64,000 bases of DNA from Rothia aerolata (lineage in GTDB: Bacteria; Actinomycetota; Actinomycetes; Actinomycetales; Micrococcaceae), in the NCBI RefSeq assembly GCF_014635585.1, contig NZ_BMDC01000001.1, positions 186,001 through 250,000 of the forward strand, in the 5' to 3' direction. Under the pieces are notes generated by a model. It searched no databases. It was not told the DNA's origin and saw only the letters and a program-made list of their open reading frames with translations. Every line of letters starts with the position of its first letter. Position 1 is the stretch's first letter. Below, in pieces: positions 44,957 through 52,960 of the stretch. The position numbers and the translations under genes were made by a program.

Positions 44957-46156
44957 ATGGAAATTACTGGGTTTCAGTGGACAATTACGCTGGTGGTCAT
45001 CCTTGGCCTGCTGGCGTATGACTTTTTCTTCCACGTGCGCAAGCCGCACGAACCAACCATCAAAGAAGCGGCCATTTGGTCTGCTGTCTACGTAGGCATC
45101 GCCCTGCTCTTTGGCCTGGTCATCCTCTGGATGGACGGCCCCACCTACGCCGCTGAATACTACGGTGGCTACATCACCGAGAAGGCCCTGTCGGTAGATA
45201 ACCTCTTCGTCTTCCTGATTATCATGGCCTCCTTCAAGGTGCCCCGTGAAGATCAGCAGAAGGTGCTACTCTTCGGTATCGTTTTCGCCCTGATTGCCCG
45301 AACCGTCTTTATTTTCATCGGTGCAGCCCTCATCAACCAGTTTGCCTGGATCTTCTACCTCTTCGGTCTGATTCTGATCTACACCGCCGGTAATCTCATC
45401 AAGGATGAGGTCACCGACAAGGACGAAGACGACGAAGCCAACAACTTCATCATTCGCCTGGCCAAGAAGCTCTTCCACACCACCGACCACTACGATGGTG
45501 ACAAGCTCTTCACCATCGAAAACGGCAAGAAGGTTATGACCCCCATGCTGCTGGTGATGGTGGCTATCGGCGGTACCGACATTCTCTTCGCCCTGGATTC
45601 AATTCCGGCAATCTTCGGTCTGACCCAGTCCGCCTACATCGTCTTCACCGCCACCGCCTTCTCTCTGATGGGTCTGCGCCAGCTCTACTTCCTCATCGAC
45701 GGCCTGCTGGACCGCCTCATCTACCTCTCCTGGGGCCTGTCGCTGATTCTGGCCTTCATCGGTGTGAAGCTGCTGCTGCACGCTATGCACGAGAACAACC
45801 TGCCCTTCATCAACGACGGTCAGCCGATTCACGTACCCGAGGTAACCATTGGTTTCTCGCTGACCTTCATCGTGGTGGTTCTGGCACTGACCGTGCTGGC
45901 CTCCCTCTACTCACCCAAGGGCAAGGCCCTGGCAGCTATCCAGAAGACCCGCAACCTCTCCGAGAAGTACCTGAACCTTCCCGACGACGCCTCCACCGAG
46001 GAGCGCCAGAAGATTCAGGCCCAGCTCGACGAGGCTACCGCCAAGTCCCGCAAGGTTCCCCAGAAGTACCGCGACGAACTCATCGAGTCTGAGACCGAGT
46101 ACCAGAACCTGGTGGAGCGCGCTCGCGGCGAGCACGCAAGCTACATGAACGGCTAA
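44957..46156 (+). CDS. TerC/Alx-family metal transport membrane protein
   Basis: The 399-residue protein has about nine membrane helices. Family signatures are the acidic SVDNLFVFLIIM in the third helix and GGTDILFALDSIPAIFGLT in the second half, whose Asp residues probably bind metal. Between them lies an acidic cytoplasmic loop (DEVTDKDEDDEANN). The last 75 residues form a charged helical tail. Members export manganese or load metal onto secreted enzymes. I chose ATG 44957, with AAGAAAGG eight bases upstream. A GTG-led frame from 44897 would run through the riboswitch. The leader's Mn-riboswitch match supports a manganese role. Confidence 0.9.
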   Translation: MEITGFQWTITLVVILGLLAYDFFFHVRKPHEPTIKEAAIWSAVYVGIALLFGLVILWMDGPTYAAEYYGGYITEKALSVDNLFVFLIIMASFKVPREDQQKVLLFGIVFALIARTVFIFIGAALINQFAWIFYLFGLILIYTAGNLIKDEVTDKDEDDEANNFIIRLAKKLFHTTDHYDGDKLFTIENGKKVMTPMLLVMVAIGGTDILFALDSIPAIFGLTQSAYIVFTATAFSLMGLRQLYFLIDGLLDRLIYLSWGLSLILAFIGVKLLLHAMHENNLPFINDGQPIHVPEVTIGFSLTFIVVVLALTVLASLYSPKGKALAAIQKTRNLSEKYLNLPDDASTEERQKIQAQLDEATAKSRKVPQKYRDELIESETEYQNLVERARGEHASYMNG

Positions 46157-46196
46157 CCAACCGATTCGACAGCGCGGAGGTTTCCGCGCAGACTTT

Positions 46197-46237
46197 AGCC
46201 CCGCCGTCCTTGCTTGAGAAGTAAGGACGGCGGGGCT
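46197..46237. terminator. Terminator between terC and the beta-helix protein gene
   Basis: AGCCCCGCCGTCCTT (46197-46211) pairs exactly with AAGGACGGCGGGGCT (46223-46237). Confidence 0.88.
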
Positions 46238-46276
46238 TCGGCTTTAAGGGGTGGGGTGAGCAGAGAGCGCGGTGGG

Positions 46277-47491
46277 TTATTCGAGAATGAGCAAGCGGCT
46301 TTCAGGAAGCTTGCCCGCGCTCACCTGTTCTTGGGTGTTGCGGGCGGCGGAGCCAATGAGGGTGACCGAGGTGTTGTCTGGATATACCCAAAAGCCCACC
46401 GCCTGGCCAGGGGCCTCCCGCAACCTGTTAAAGGACTGACAGCCAAGAAGCTGAACTCGCTCGGCTTCGCGCTCAAGGTGAAAGCCGTGAGCGTCGCTCT
46501 GGTGGGAGGCCTGCGAGAGGTTATCGGCGTGGCCGTTGGAGTCAGCAATGCAGTTGGTGAAGCCGTTGTCGCCTAGGGCAATAACAAAGCCGTGGCCGCC
46601 GTTATCCTGGGCATCGCACTGGCTAAAGGTATTGCGTGTGGCCCGTACAAAGAACCCGGCTCCGGCCTTAAGAGATTCTGAGAAATCCAGAGAACGCTTG
46701 GAATACCAGGTTTTGACCTGGGAAAAGGAGCAGTTAGCGGAGTAGACCTCGACGCAGGCAGCATCGAGCCGAGCCAGGTTGGCCGAAGAGAAGTCAATCA
46801 TCTGAAAACTGTTGTCGGCACCACCTTCACGGTCGAGGTCTCCCACCGTCAGCGCCGTCCTGAGAAAGCGGCGTCCGCGGATATTGGTCACCTGGCAACC
46901 CTGGTCATCTTTACCCTTGAGCTTGATTCCCATATCGAGATCCCAGAGGGTCAGCCCCGAGATGCGGTGGGCGGCGTCGGGCTCACCGGGGTCTTCGCCG
47001 TTATAGGTATTGAAGAGAACTCCGACCGTGTTGGGAATAGGGTCTGAGTGCTGAACAGGGTCGGTACCCGGCTTGATAGAAAAATTGTGCAGGCCGGTGC
47101 GGAAAACCGGCTCGGAATTATTCTCGGTGTCGCTACCGATACGAAAGACTCCGGCAAGCTCCTTCCAGTCACCTACCGGCTGAAACTGGGTGGCCTCGCC
47201 CAAACCGATAATAGAAACCTGGTTCTTCAGCTCAATACCGCTCGAATCAACCCGGTAAATTCCGGGCGGAAAAATGATAGTTCCGCCTCCCCGGGCCGCC
47301 AGCTCATTAATAAGGTCGTTGACCTTGCCGTTAACGGGGGAGTTATCCCCAGCGGCTATGCCGTGCTCGGTCGCGAGAACCAGCGTCGCAGCGCCGTCGT
47401 CGTGCAACTCAGCCGCGTGGGCAGGAGCCGCCAAGGACGCCGCCACCAACCCCAGCGCGGACCCTCCAAAAAATTGTGCGCGAGTAATCAC
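46277..47491 (-). CDS. Secreted beta-helix protein (pectate lyase-like fold)
   Basis: A 404-residue protein with a signal peptide (about 1-27, cleavage after APAHA) and a right-handed parallel beta-helix. The segment GGGTIIFPPGIYRVDSSGIELKNQVSIIGLG near residue 68 is the standard start of Pectate_lyase_3/GH28-like helices. Later turns repeat short beta strands (NTFSQCDAQDNGGHGFVIA, NGFTNCIADSNGHADN). No catalytic set is recognisable, so it may be a polysaccharide lyase, a hydrolase or a carbohydrate-binding surface protein. Start GTG 47491 has AGGGGAAAA a little far upstream. It ends the leftward block that begins with the hydrolase at 48917. Confidence 0.72.
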   Translation of the reverse strand: MITRAQFFGGSALGLVAASLAAPAHAAELHDDGAATLVLATEHGIAAGDNSPVNGKVNDLINELAARGGGTIIFPPGIYRVDSSGIELKNQVSIIGLGEATQFQPVGDWKELAGVFRIGSDTENNSEPVFRTGLHNFSIKPGTDPVQHSDPIPNTVGVLFNTYNGEDPGEPDAAHRISGLTLWDLDMGIKLKGKDDQGCQVTNIRGRRFLRTALTVGDLDREGGADNSFQMIDFSSANLARLDAACVEVYSANCSFSQVKTWYSKRSLDFSESLKAGAGFFVRATRNTFSQCDAQDNGGHGFVIALGDNGFTNCIADSNGHADNLSQASHQSDAHGFHLEREAERVQLLGCQSFNRLREAPGQAVGFWVYPDNTSVTLIGSAARNTQEQVSAGKLPESRLLILE

Positions 47492-47507
47492 AGTGTCTAA
47501 TTTTCCC

Positions 47508-48917
47508 CTAATCGGCCAGAAGATTCTTCAGGTGCTCAAGGATTGCCGGACCATCAACCCCCAAGCCATCGTGATGGTGGGTCTCCGACGTCCACACGCG
47601 AGTGCTGCCAACCCAGCTGGCTGTAGACATGGAGTGTTCATAGTCTACATAGATATCGGGGGTGTAGGCGGCGGCTACCAGCGGAGTCTGGTTCTGGGCC
47701 AGTTGAGAGTGGTCATAGAGCCTGCCCCAGTCATCTTTCTCCGCCAGCGCCTGAGCAACATCGGCCAGAGGCACCAGCGCAGGATCCTCCCGGTAGTACC
47801 AGTCAAAGATATGCTCGCCGGTAAAGAGCAGGGTCTCCGCCTCGGGACTAAAATCCTGCCTCTCCGCCGCCATACGCTGAGCAGACCAGCCGGTAGCACC
47901 TGCACTGGGTGAGCCAGAACCTGCGGGGCCATCAGCATAAATTGTCTCGTGCATCAAACCGTACAGCGGGTTAGCCTGAAAGGAAACCTCTGCCCCCACC
48001 GCCGCTAAAAACTGACTCGATAGCCTCTCTTCCCCCTCAGCAAAAGCCGACTCAAGAACATAGTGCAGCCCGTGCACTCTACCGTTACCACCCAAGAAAT
48101 GCCCCAGCATCTGAAAACGGTGGTCGGTGAGGCGCTCGCCGGTGGGTAGGTAAACGGTGTTCTTCCGCAAGAAATCGGCAATCTGAGCGGCCCTTTCTTG
48201 GTCTTCGGGGTACCAGCCGTAGAATTCCTCGTTCCGCTCTTTTACCCGCTGCAGGGTGGAGCGGTAGACGTCGTCCACCTTCGCTCGAATCGGTGCCAGC
48301 CCCGCCGTCATCCGCGAATCTTTCACCGACTCCGGCGCAAAACTCAGGTAGCTCAGGGTCAGAAAGCCGCCGTAGGACTGGCCCATGGTAGACCAACGTT
48401 TATCCGCCCTGCCCTGTGTTAGAAAATCCCTGACCACTTCGGCGTCAGCAACAATGGAGTCAGCGCGGAAGAGCTCAAGGTAGCTGACCTGCTCTTCGGT
48501 GGTGCCCTGCTCGGTGATATTTCTGGCGGTGAGCGGAGTTGAGTTGCCGGTTCCTCGCTGATCTAACAGGATGAGCTGGTGGGTCTTGGAAAGCTCAGCC
48601 ACCCAGCCGGAGTCGGTTACGGGTCGGGGTGACTTTCCACCCGGGCCGCCCTGTAGAAAGATCATGTAAGGACGGCGCTCGGGCGAGACGGTGAGGTCGG
48701 GGCTGGTATTCACGACCTCCCGGGCATAAATCTGGATAGTCTCGTTCGCCCGGGTATGGTCTGTGGATGCCTCCTCGCCCTTGCCAAAGACCAGACCGTG
48801 GGTCAGCGGCACCCTAAACCAGTGGTCTGTGAGCTGGAAGGAGCCAATGGTGTGCTGGGCGCCAACCCTGTGGCTGGCCTGGGGCAGATTGAGCTTGGCA
48901 AGGTGGGGAGCTGTCAC
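47508..48917 (-). CDS. Alpha/beta hydrolase, prolyl aminopeptidase-like (S33 family)
   Basis: A 469-residue cytoplasmic protein without a signal peptide. The core has FLQGGPGGKSPRP (oxyanion region), LILLDQRGTGNSTP and the nucleophile elbow MGQSYGGFLTL, as in proline iminopeptidases. The C-terminal SETHHHDGLGVDGPAI likely supplies the catalytic His. The cap domain is large. The expected activity is removal of N-terminal proline from peptides, inferred from the family. GTG 48917 has GAAAGGCAA upstream. The stop lies 16 bp before the beta-helix gene. Confidence 0.85.
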   Translation of the reverse strand: MTAPHLAKLNLPQASHRVGAQHTIGSFQLTDHWFRVPLTHGLVFGKGEEASTDHTRANETIQIYAREVVNTSPDLTVSPERRPYMIFLQGGPGGKSPRPVTDSGWVAELSKTHQLILLDQRGTGNSTPLTARNITEQGTTEEQVSYLELFRADSIVADAEVVRDFLTQGRADKRWSTMGQSYGGFLTLSYLSFAPESVKDSRMTAGLAPIRAKVDDVYRSTLQRVKERNEEFYGWYPEDQERAAQIADFLRKNTVYLPTGERLTDHRFQMLGHFLGGNGRVHGLHYVLESAFAEGEERLSSQFLAAVGAEVSFQANPLYGLMHETIYADGPAGSGSPSAGATGWSAQRMAAERQDFSPEAETLLFTGEHIFDWYYREDPALVPLADVAQALAEKDDWGRLYDHSQLAQNQTPLVAAAYTPDIYVDYEHSMSTASWVGSTRVWTSETHHHDGLGVDGPAILEHLKNLLAD

Positions 48918-48973
48918 GGTAGTTGCCTTTCACGGGGTGTGGGGTAGCCTTAGTTTCCATTGTAAAAATCACC

Positions 48974-49031
48974 GGTGCAGAAAAGCGGTTTCCGGCTTCA
49001 AATTTGCAACCGAAAACCGCTTTTCTGCACC
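48974..49031. repeat. Palindrome with 18-bp perfect arms
   Basis: Bases 48974-48991 (GGTGCAGAAAAGCGGTTT) and 49014-49031 are exact reverse complements around 22 nt. It lies between the start of the leftward hydrolase gene and the end of the next leftward gene, 60 bp past the latter's stop. Confidence 0.85.
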
Positions 49032-49091
49032 AATCGAATATGCCAAAGACAGGGGCGATGAGGCACTCCCTAAGACGCATCAAACCCTGTG

Positions 49092-49667
49092 TTAGGCAAG
49101 ATTTACCGTAGCCATTGCGCATCCGGCTGCCCACAATAGTGAAGAAAAAGTTCCTACAATGAATTTTTCGGCCGTGAGCTGGCCTGACTTGATTTCTGGG
49201 TACCGAGCTAAGCCCTTCACTGCGACAATGACAGCAAGTAGGCTGACCTGGGATGTGGTGAGCGCTAGTACAACTGCAAGGCGTTCAAGAATCCCAATCA
49301 AACGTCCACCGCCGCTGGCTTCTGCAGGTGAATGAGGTGCAGAGAATATTGCTTTAAGGGGAATAGGGCCGAGCTTACCGTGTATGTTCCGATTTTCAGC
49401 TGGCATTTCTTGCTGATGAGGTTTGAGTAGTCCCAGACAATACATTGCCGGCACTGAACCACCTAAAGAGCCAATGAATACAAGCAATACTCTGAGCACA
49501 GCCACGATTTGGGGTTCAAGCGGCGGTGTAAAAGTAGACGCGATAACCACAGCTATGAGCAAAAGGATGAGCGACCAAGCTTTGACTGCCTGAGCTCCTT
49601 TCGACCTGAACCACAGCACAGTCCCTGCCAAAAGGAGCGCAAGGGATACATAAAGTAGGAAGGACAT
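49092..49667 (-). CDS. Integral membrane protein, DUF3307-like partner of SatD
   Basis: A 191-residue protein with three N-terminal helices, a polar middle, and two C-terminal helices. The C-terminal block GGRLIGILERLAVVLAL...VAVKGLARYPEIK...EKFIVGTFSSLLWA follows a pattern seen in small membrane proteins encoded next to SatD-type regulators (DUF3307-like). The function is unknown. Its ATG comes directly after the TAG stop of the SatD-like gene, so the two are translated together. Composition is more AT-rich than in the housekeeping genes. Confidence 0.65.
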   Translation of the reverse strand: MSFLLYVSLALLLAGTVLWFRSKGAQAVKAWSLILLLIAVVIASTFTPPLEPQIVAVLRVLLVFIGSLGGSVPAMYCLGLLKPHQQEMPAENRNIHGKLGPIPLKAIFSAPHSPAEASGGGRLIGILERLAVVLALTTSQVSLLAVIVAVKGLARYPEIKSGQLTAEKFIVGTFSSLLWAAGCAMATVNLA

Positions 49668-50255
49668 CTATACTTCCTCTGCCAACAGCGGTTCAAGCTC
49701 ACTCAGTATTCGGCGCGTTTCTTTCCAATGCCCCAGCTTGAGGGAACGACTGACGGCCGATTGATAGGTGTCTAACTTTTGAGCAATTTCTTTTTGGGTG
49801 AAGCCCTGTGAGTAGAGTTCTCCTGCTTGTTGCCATGAATCGTTACGGTCTTCTTCGATACTCATTAACAGTTGCAGAGTTGCTTCGATCAGGTTGCTGT
49901 ATCTGCTGTTTGACTCAAAAGCGATATGCGCAGTCGATTTCTTGGCGCGTTCCACTGCTTTTCTAGCATGTACAAAAGCTGCGCCCCTACCTTCTCTTGT
50001 ATTCTCGGGCAAGGGCTTTTCGATTTCTCCTGAGCCAATTCCAAGGTGCCACCGCCCCTGTCTACTTAAGAACAGGGTTGCGGTCAAGAGATCGTGGGGA
50101 TCGTCGAAAACCGCTTGCGCTTCATCCCCTGCGGTTCTCTGGAAGCCCCGCAGGGGATGAATGGCCGTATTTTCTTGCAACAGTTCATGTTCCAAATATG
50201 GAATGAGATCATCATTTTTTGATGAGTTGCGCTGATCGACTGTCATCACAAACAT
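49668..50255 (-). CDS. SatD-family protein with C-terminal helix-turn-helix
   Basis: A 195-residue protein. The N-terminal domain (TVDQRNSSKNDD, RTAGDEAQAVFDDPHDLL, WHLGIGSGEIEKPLPE, GRGAAFVHARKAVERAK) matches the SatD family, named from the acid-tolerance operon of Streptococcus mutans. The C-terminal part FTQKEIAQKLDTYQSAVSRSL is a clear helix-turn-helix. It probably regulates its own operon: two inverted repeats of the same sequence lie directly upstream. ATG 50255 has no ribosome-binding site and adjoins the operator, so the message may be leaderless; ATG 50246 is the alternative. The product of the next gene is a membrane protein. Confidence 0.75.
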   Translation of the reverse strand: MFVMTVDQRNSSKNDDLIPYLEHELLQENTAIHPLRGFQRTAGDEAQAVFDDPHDLLTATLFLSRQGRWHLGIGSGEIEKPLPENTREGRGAAFVHARKAVERAKKSTAHIAFESNSRYSNLIEATLQLLMSIEEDRNDSWQQAGELYSQGFTQKEIAQKLDTYQSAVSRSLKLGHWKETRRILSELEPLLAEEV

Positions 50256-50305
50256 ATTTATAACGATATATTGTTATAAATATAAATACAACGCTATATT
50301 GTTAT
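50256..50305 (-). promoter_or_regulatory. Twin AT-rich operators before the SatD-like gene
   Basis: ATTTATAAC (50256-50264) and GTTATAAAT (50273-50281) are exact inverted repeats 8 nt apart. A second, similar site ACAACGCTATATTGTTAT lies at 50288-50305. The two share the word CGNTATATTGTTATA in direct repeat. The -10-like TATATC on the minus strand falls inside the first site. Confidence 0.65.
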
Positions 50306-50320
50306 ATTTTCTCAGCGGTC

Positions 50321-52927
50321 TTAGTTCCCCACATCCACAATCTTCACCACCGGCGCCCCCGCCTCATCAGAAGCGGCAAGATCAATCTCTGCCCTAATAG
50401 CCCAGTCATGGTTATCCTCGGGGTCAGAGAGCACCTGCCGAACCTTCCACACACCGGGGTGGGCAGCGACTTCGTCATCAATCTGTAACAGCTGCGGCGA
50501 CCGTGCCGCGGCGTCGGTAAAAATATCGTCGTAGTCGTCGAAATAGTCATCCATAGCATCGGCCCAGCGGTCGGCATCCCAACCCGACAACTCGCCGTCC
50601 AAGTCGCCAAGAATGCGCTCGCGCTCGTCGGCAAAGAGCTCCACGCGGCGGAACATGGCGTTGCGCACCATCACCTTGAAAGCGCGGGTATTGGCGGTAA
50701 TGGCGGGGGCGGTTTCCTCCACCAAATCCTCCAGCGAATCAGCGCGCAAATCCTCGATTGACTCACCGTTGGCCAGGCGCTCCCACTCGTCCACCAGGGA
50801 GGAGTCGGTCTGGCGAATCATCTCGCCCAGCCACTCAATAATGTCGGTGAGGTCCTCGGTCAGGGCGGATAAGGGCACGGTCTGCCGCAGCGCCTTATAG
50901 GCATCGGAGAGGTAACGTAGCAGAATACCCTCGGAGCGATCCAGCGAGTAGTACTGCACGTAGGAGCCGAAATCCATGGCGCGCTCGTACATATCGCGCA
51001 CCACAGACTTGGGCGCTAGCTCGAACTCGCCCATCCAGGGGGCACCGGAGCGGTAGGTCTCAAAGGCCTGTTCCAGAAGGTCTTCTAGCGGCTTGGGATA
51101 GGTGATGTTGTCGAGCTCGTTCATGCGCTCGTTGTAGTCCATGCCCTCCGCCTTCATCTCGGCCAGGGCTTCAGATTTGACCTTCTTCTCCTGCATATTG
51201 AGTACCTGACGGGGGTTTTCCAGGGTTGACTCAATCACAGACACAGCGTCGAGAGCGTATGATTCCGATTCTTGATCCAGCATCGAAAGCGAAGCCAGCG
51301 CGAAGGGGGAGAGGGGCTGGTTGAGGGCAAAGTTCTCTTGCAGGGAGACGGTCAGGCGCACGCTGCGGCCGAACTCGTCGGGTTCGGGCAGGCGTTCGAC
51401 GACGCCGCCGGCCACCAGCTCGCGGTAGATACCCAGAGCCTTGCGAATCAGAGCACGTTGGCGGGCCACCGGCTCGTGATTGCGGGTGAGGAACTTCTTG
51501 ACAACAGCGAAGGGGTCTTCTTCCCGCTGGAGGATGTTGAGCAGCATGGAGTGGGTAATATCAAAAGAACTGGTGAGGGGCTCTGGCTGGGCTTCTACCA
51601 GCTGCTCAAAAGTCTTCTTTGACCAGGCAACAAAACCCTGTGGCGGCTTCTTCTTTTTGCCCCGCAGAGACTGGTTGATTTTCTTCTCGTCGCCCTTGAA
51701 CTTTTCGCGGGCTTTCTTTTCCAGGCGCTCGTTTTCGATGTCGTGCTCGGGAGCTTGAACCACCACGGTGCCGGCGGTGTCGAAACCTGCGCGGCCCGCA
51801 CGGCCTGCAATCTGATGGAATTCGCGGGCCTTCAAGCGGCGGGTGCGCTGGCCGTCGAACTTGGAGAGAGCTGTAATGAGTACGGTGCGGATTGGCACGT
51901 TGATACCCACACCCAGGGTATCGGTTCCGCAGATGACCTTGAGCAAACCTGCCTGCGCCAGCTGCTCAACCAGGCGACGGTACTTGGGGAGCATACCGGC
52001 GTGGTGCACCCCGATGCCGTTTTTAACCAGCCGTTGCAGGGTTTTGCCAAAACCGGCTGAGAAACGGAAGTTCTCGGTCAGCTGGTTGATACGGGCCTTC
52101 TCTTCTTTGGAGGCAATGTTCACGCTCATCAGCGCGGTGGCGGCGTCAATAGCCTGTAGCTGCGAAAAATGAACAATATAGATGGGGGTCTGGGAGGTTG
52201 AGACCAGCTCCTCCACGGTCTCCTGCACCGTGTCAGTGGAGTAGTAGAAGTGCAGGGGAATGGGCCGGGTGACGCTGGTAACCAGCCTGGACTCCCGGCC
52301 GGTCAGCTCCGTCATCTCCTTCTCAAAGCGGCTGGTATCGCCCAGGGTCGCCGACATCAGCAAAAACTGCGCCTGGGGGAGGTCCAGCAGGGGAGCCTGC
52401 CAGGCCCAGCCGCGCTGGGGGTCTGAGTAGAAGTGGAACTCGTCCATGATGACCTGGGTTAGGTCTGCGTTTTCCCCTTCGCGTAGGACGACGTTCGCCA
52501 GGATTTCTGCCGTGCAGCAGATAATCGGGGCGTCGGCGTTAATAGAGGAGTCGCCGGTTACCATGCCCACGTTTTCAGCGCCGAAAATCTCCACCAGGTC
52601 AAAGAATTTCTCAGAGACCAGGGCCTTGATGGGGGCTGTGTAGTAGGAGCGCTGGCCGGTGGCGAGACCGGCAAAGTGTGCGGCGACCGCCACCGTAGAC
52701 TTACCCGAGCCGGTGGGGGTCGCCAGAATAACGTTGGAGCCGTTGGCGATTTCGAGCACCGCTTCATCCTGGGCAGGGTAGAGCTCCATACCGCGGTCGG
52801 CAATCCAGGAAAGAAAAGCCTCGTAGATTTCGTCGCCGGTCAGGGGGTTCGAGGCGAAGTCTCCGCGGAAGTAACGGTTGGAGCTGTCTGCAAGTTTGGG
52901 GTCGAGGTACTCGAGAATTTTTTTCAT
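50321..52927 (-). CDS. DEAD/DEAH-box helicase with DUF3516-type C-terminus (HelY/Ski2-like)
   Basis: The 868-residue protein has the Q-motif region LYPAQDEAVLE, Walker A ATPTGSGKSTVA, motif II MDEFHF (DEFH form), motif III MSATLGD, and motif VI HQIAGRAGRAGFD. This places it in the Ski2/HelY superfamily 2 group. The C-terminal 400 residues belong to the DUF3516 region found in actinobacteria, with the Lys-rich segment GKKKKPPQGFVAWSKKTFEQL. The role is probably in RNA turnover or remodelling, inferred only from the fold. ATG 52927 faces the ABC transporter gene across 33 bp, so the promoters of the two genes overlap. Confidence 0.88.
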   Translation of the reverse strand: MKKILEYLDPKLADSSNRYFRGDFASNPLTGDEIYEAFLSWIADRGMELYPAQDEAVLEIANGSNVILATPTGSGKSTVAVAAHFAGLATGQRSYYTAPIKALVSEKFFDLVEIFGAENVGMVTGDSSINADAPIICCTAEILANVVLREGENADLTQVIMDEFHFYSDPQRGWAWQAPLLDLPQAQFLLMSATLGDTSRFEKEMTELTGRESRLVTSVTRPIPLHFYYSTDTVQETVEELVSTSQTPIYIVHFSQLQAIDAATALMSVNIASKEEKARINQLTENFRFSAGFGKTLQRLVKNGIGVHHAGMLPKYRRLVEQLAQAGLLKVICGTDTLGVGINVPIRTVLITALSKFDGQRTRRLKAREFHQIAGRAGRAGFDTAGTVVVQAPEHDIENERLEKKAREKFKGDEKKINQSLRGKKKKPPQGFVAWSKKTFEQLVEAQPEPLTSSFDITHSMLLNILQREEDPFAVVKKFLTRNHEPVARQRALIRKALGIYRELVAGGVVERLPEPDEFGRSVRLTVSLQENFALNQPLSPFALASLSMLDQESESYALDAVSVIESTLENPRQVLNMQEKKVKSEALAEMKAEGMDYNERMNELDNITYPKPLEDLLEQAFETYRSGAPWMGEFELAPKSVVRDMYERAMDFGSYVQYYSLDRSEGILLRYLSDAYKALRQTVPLSALTEDLTDIIEWLGEMIRQTDSSLVDEWERLANGESIEDLRADSLEDLVEETAPAITANTRAFKVMVRNAMFRRVELFADERERILGDLDGELSGWDADRWADAMDDYFDDYDDIFTDAAARSPQLLQIDDEVAAHPGVWKVRQVLSDPEDNHDWAIRAEIDLAASDEAGAPVVKIVDVGN

Positions 52928-52960
52928 GATATTCCCAGTCTACTCAAGGGACTATAAAAT

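Noticed and set aside
48763-49134. Frames crossing the palindrome at 48974
   Set aside because: They exist only because both arms of the palindrome are open; they contain the same residues on both strands and no ribosome-binding site.
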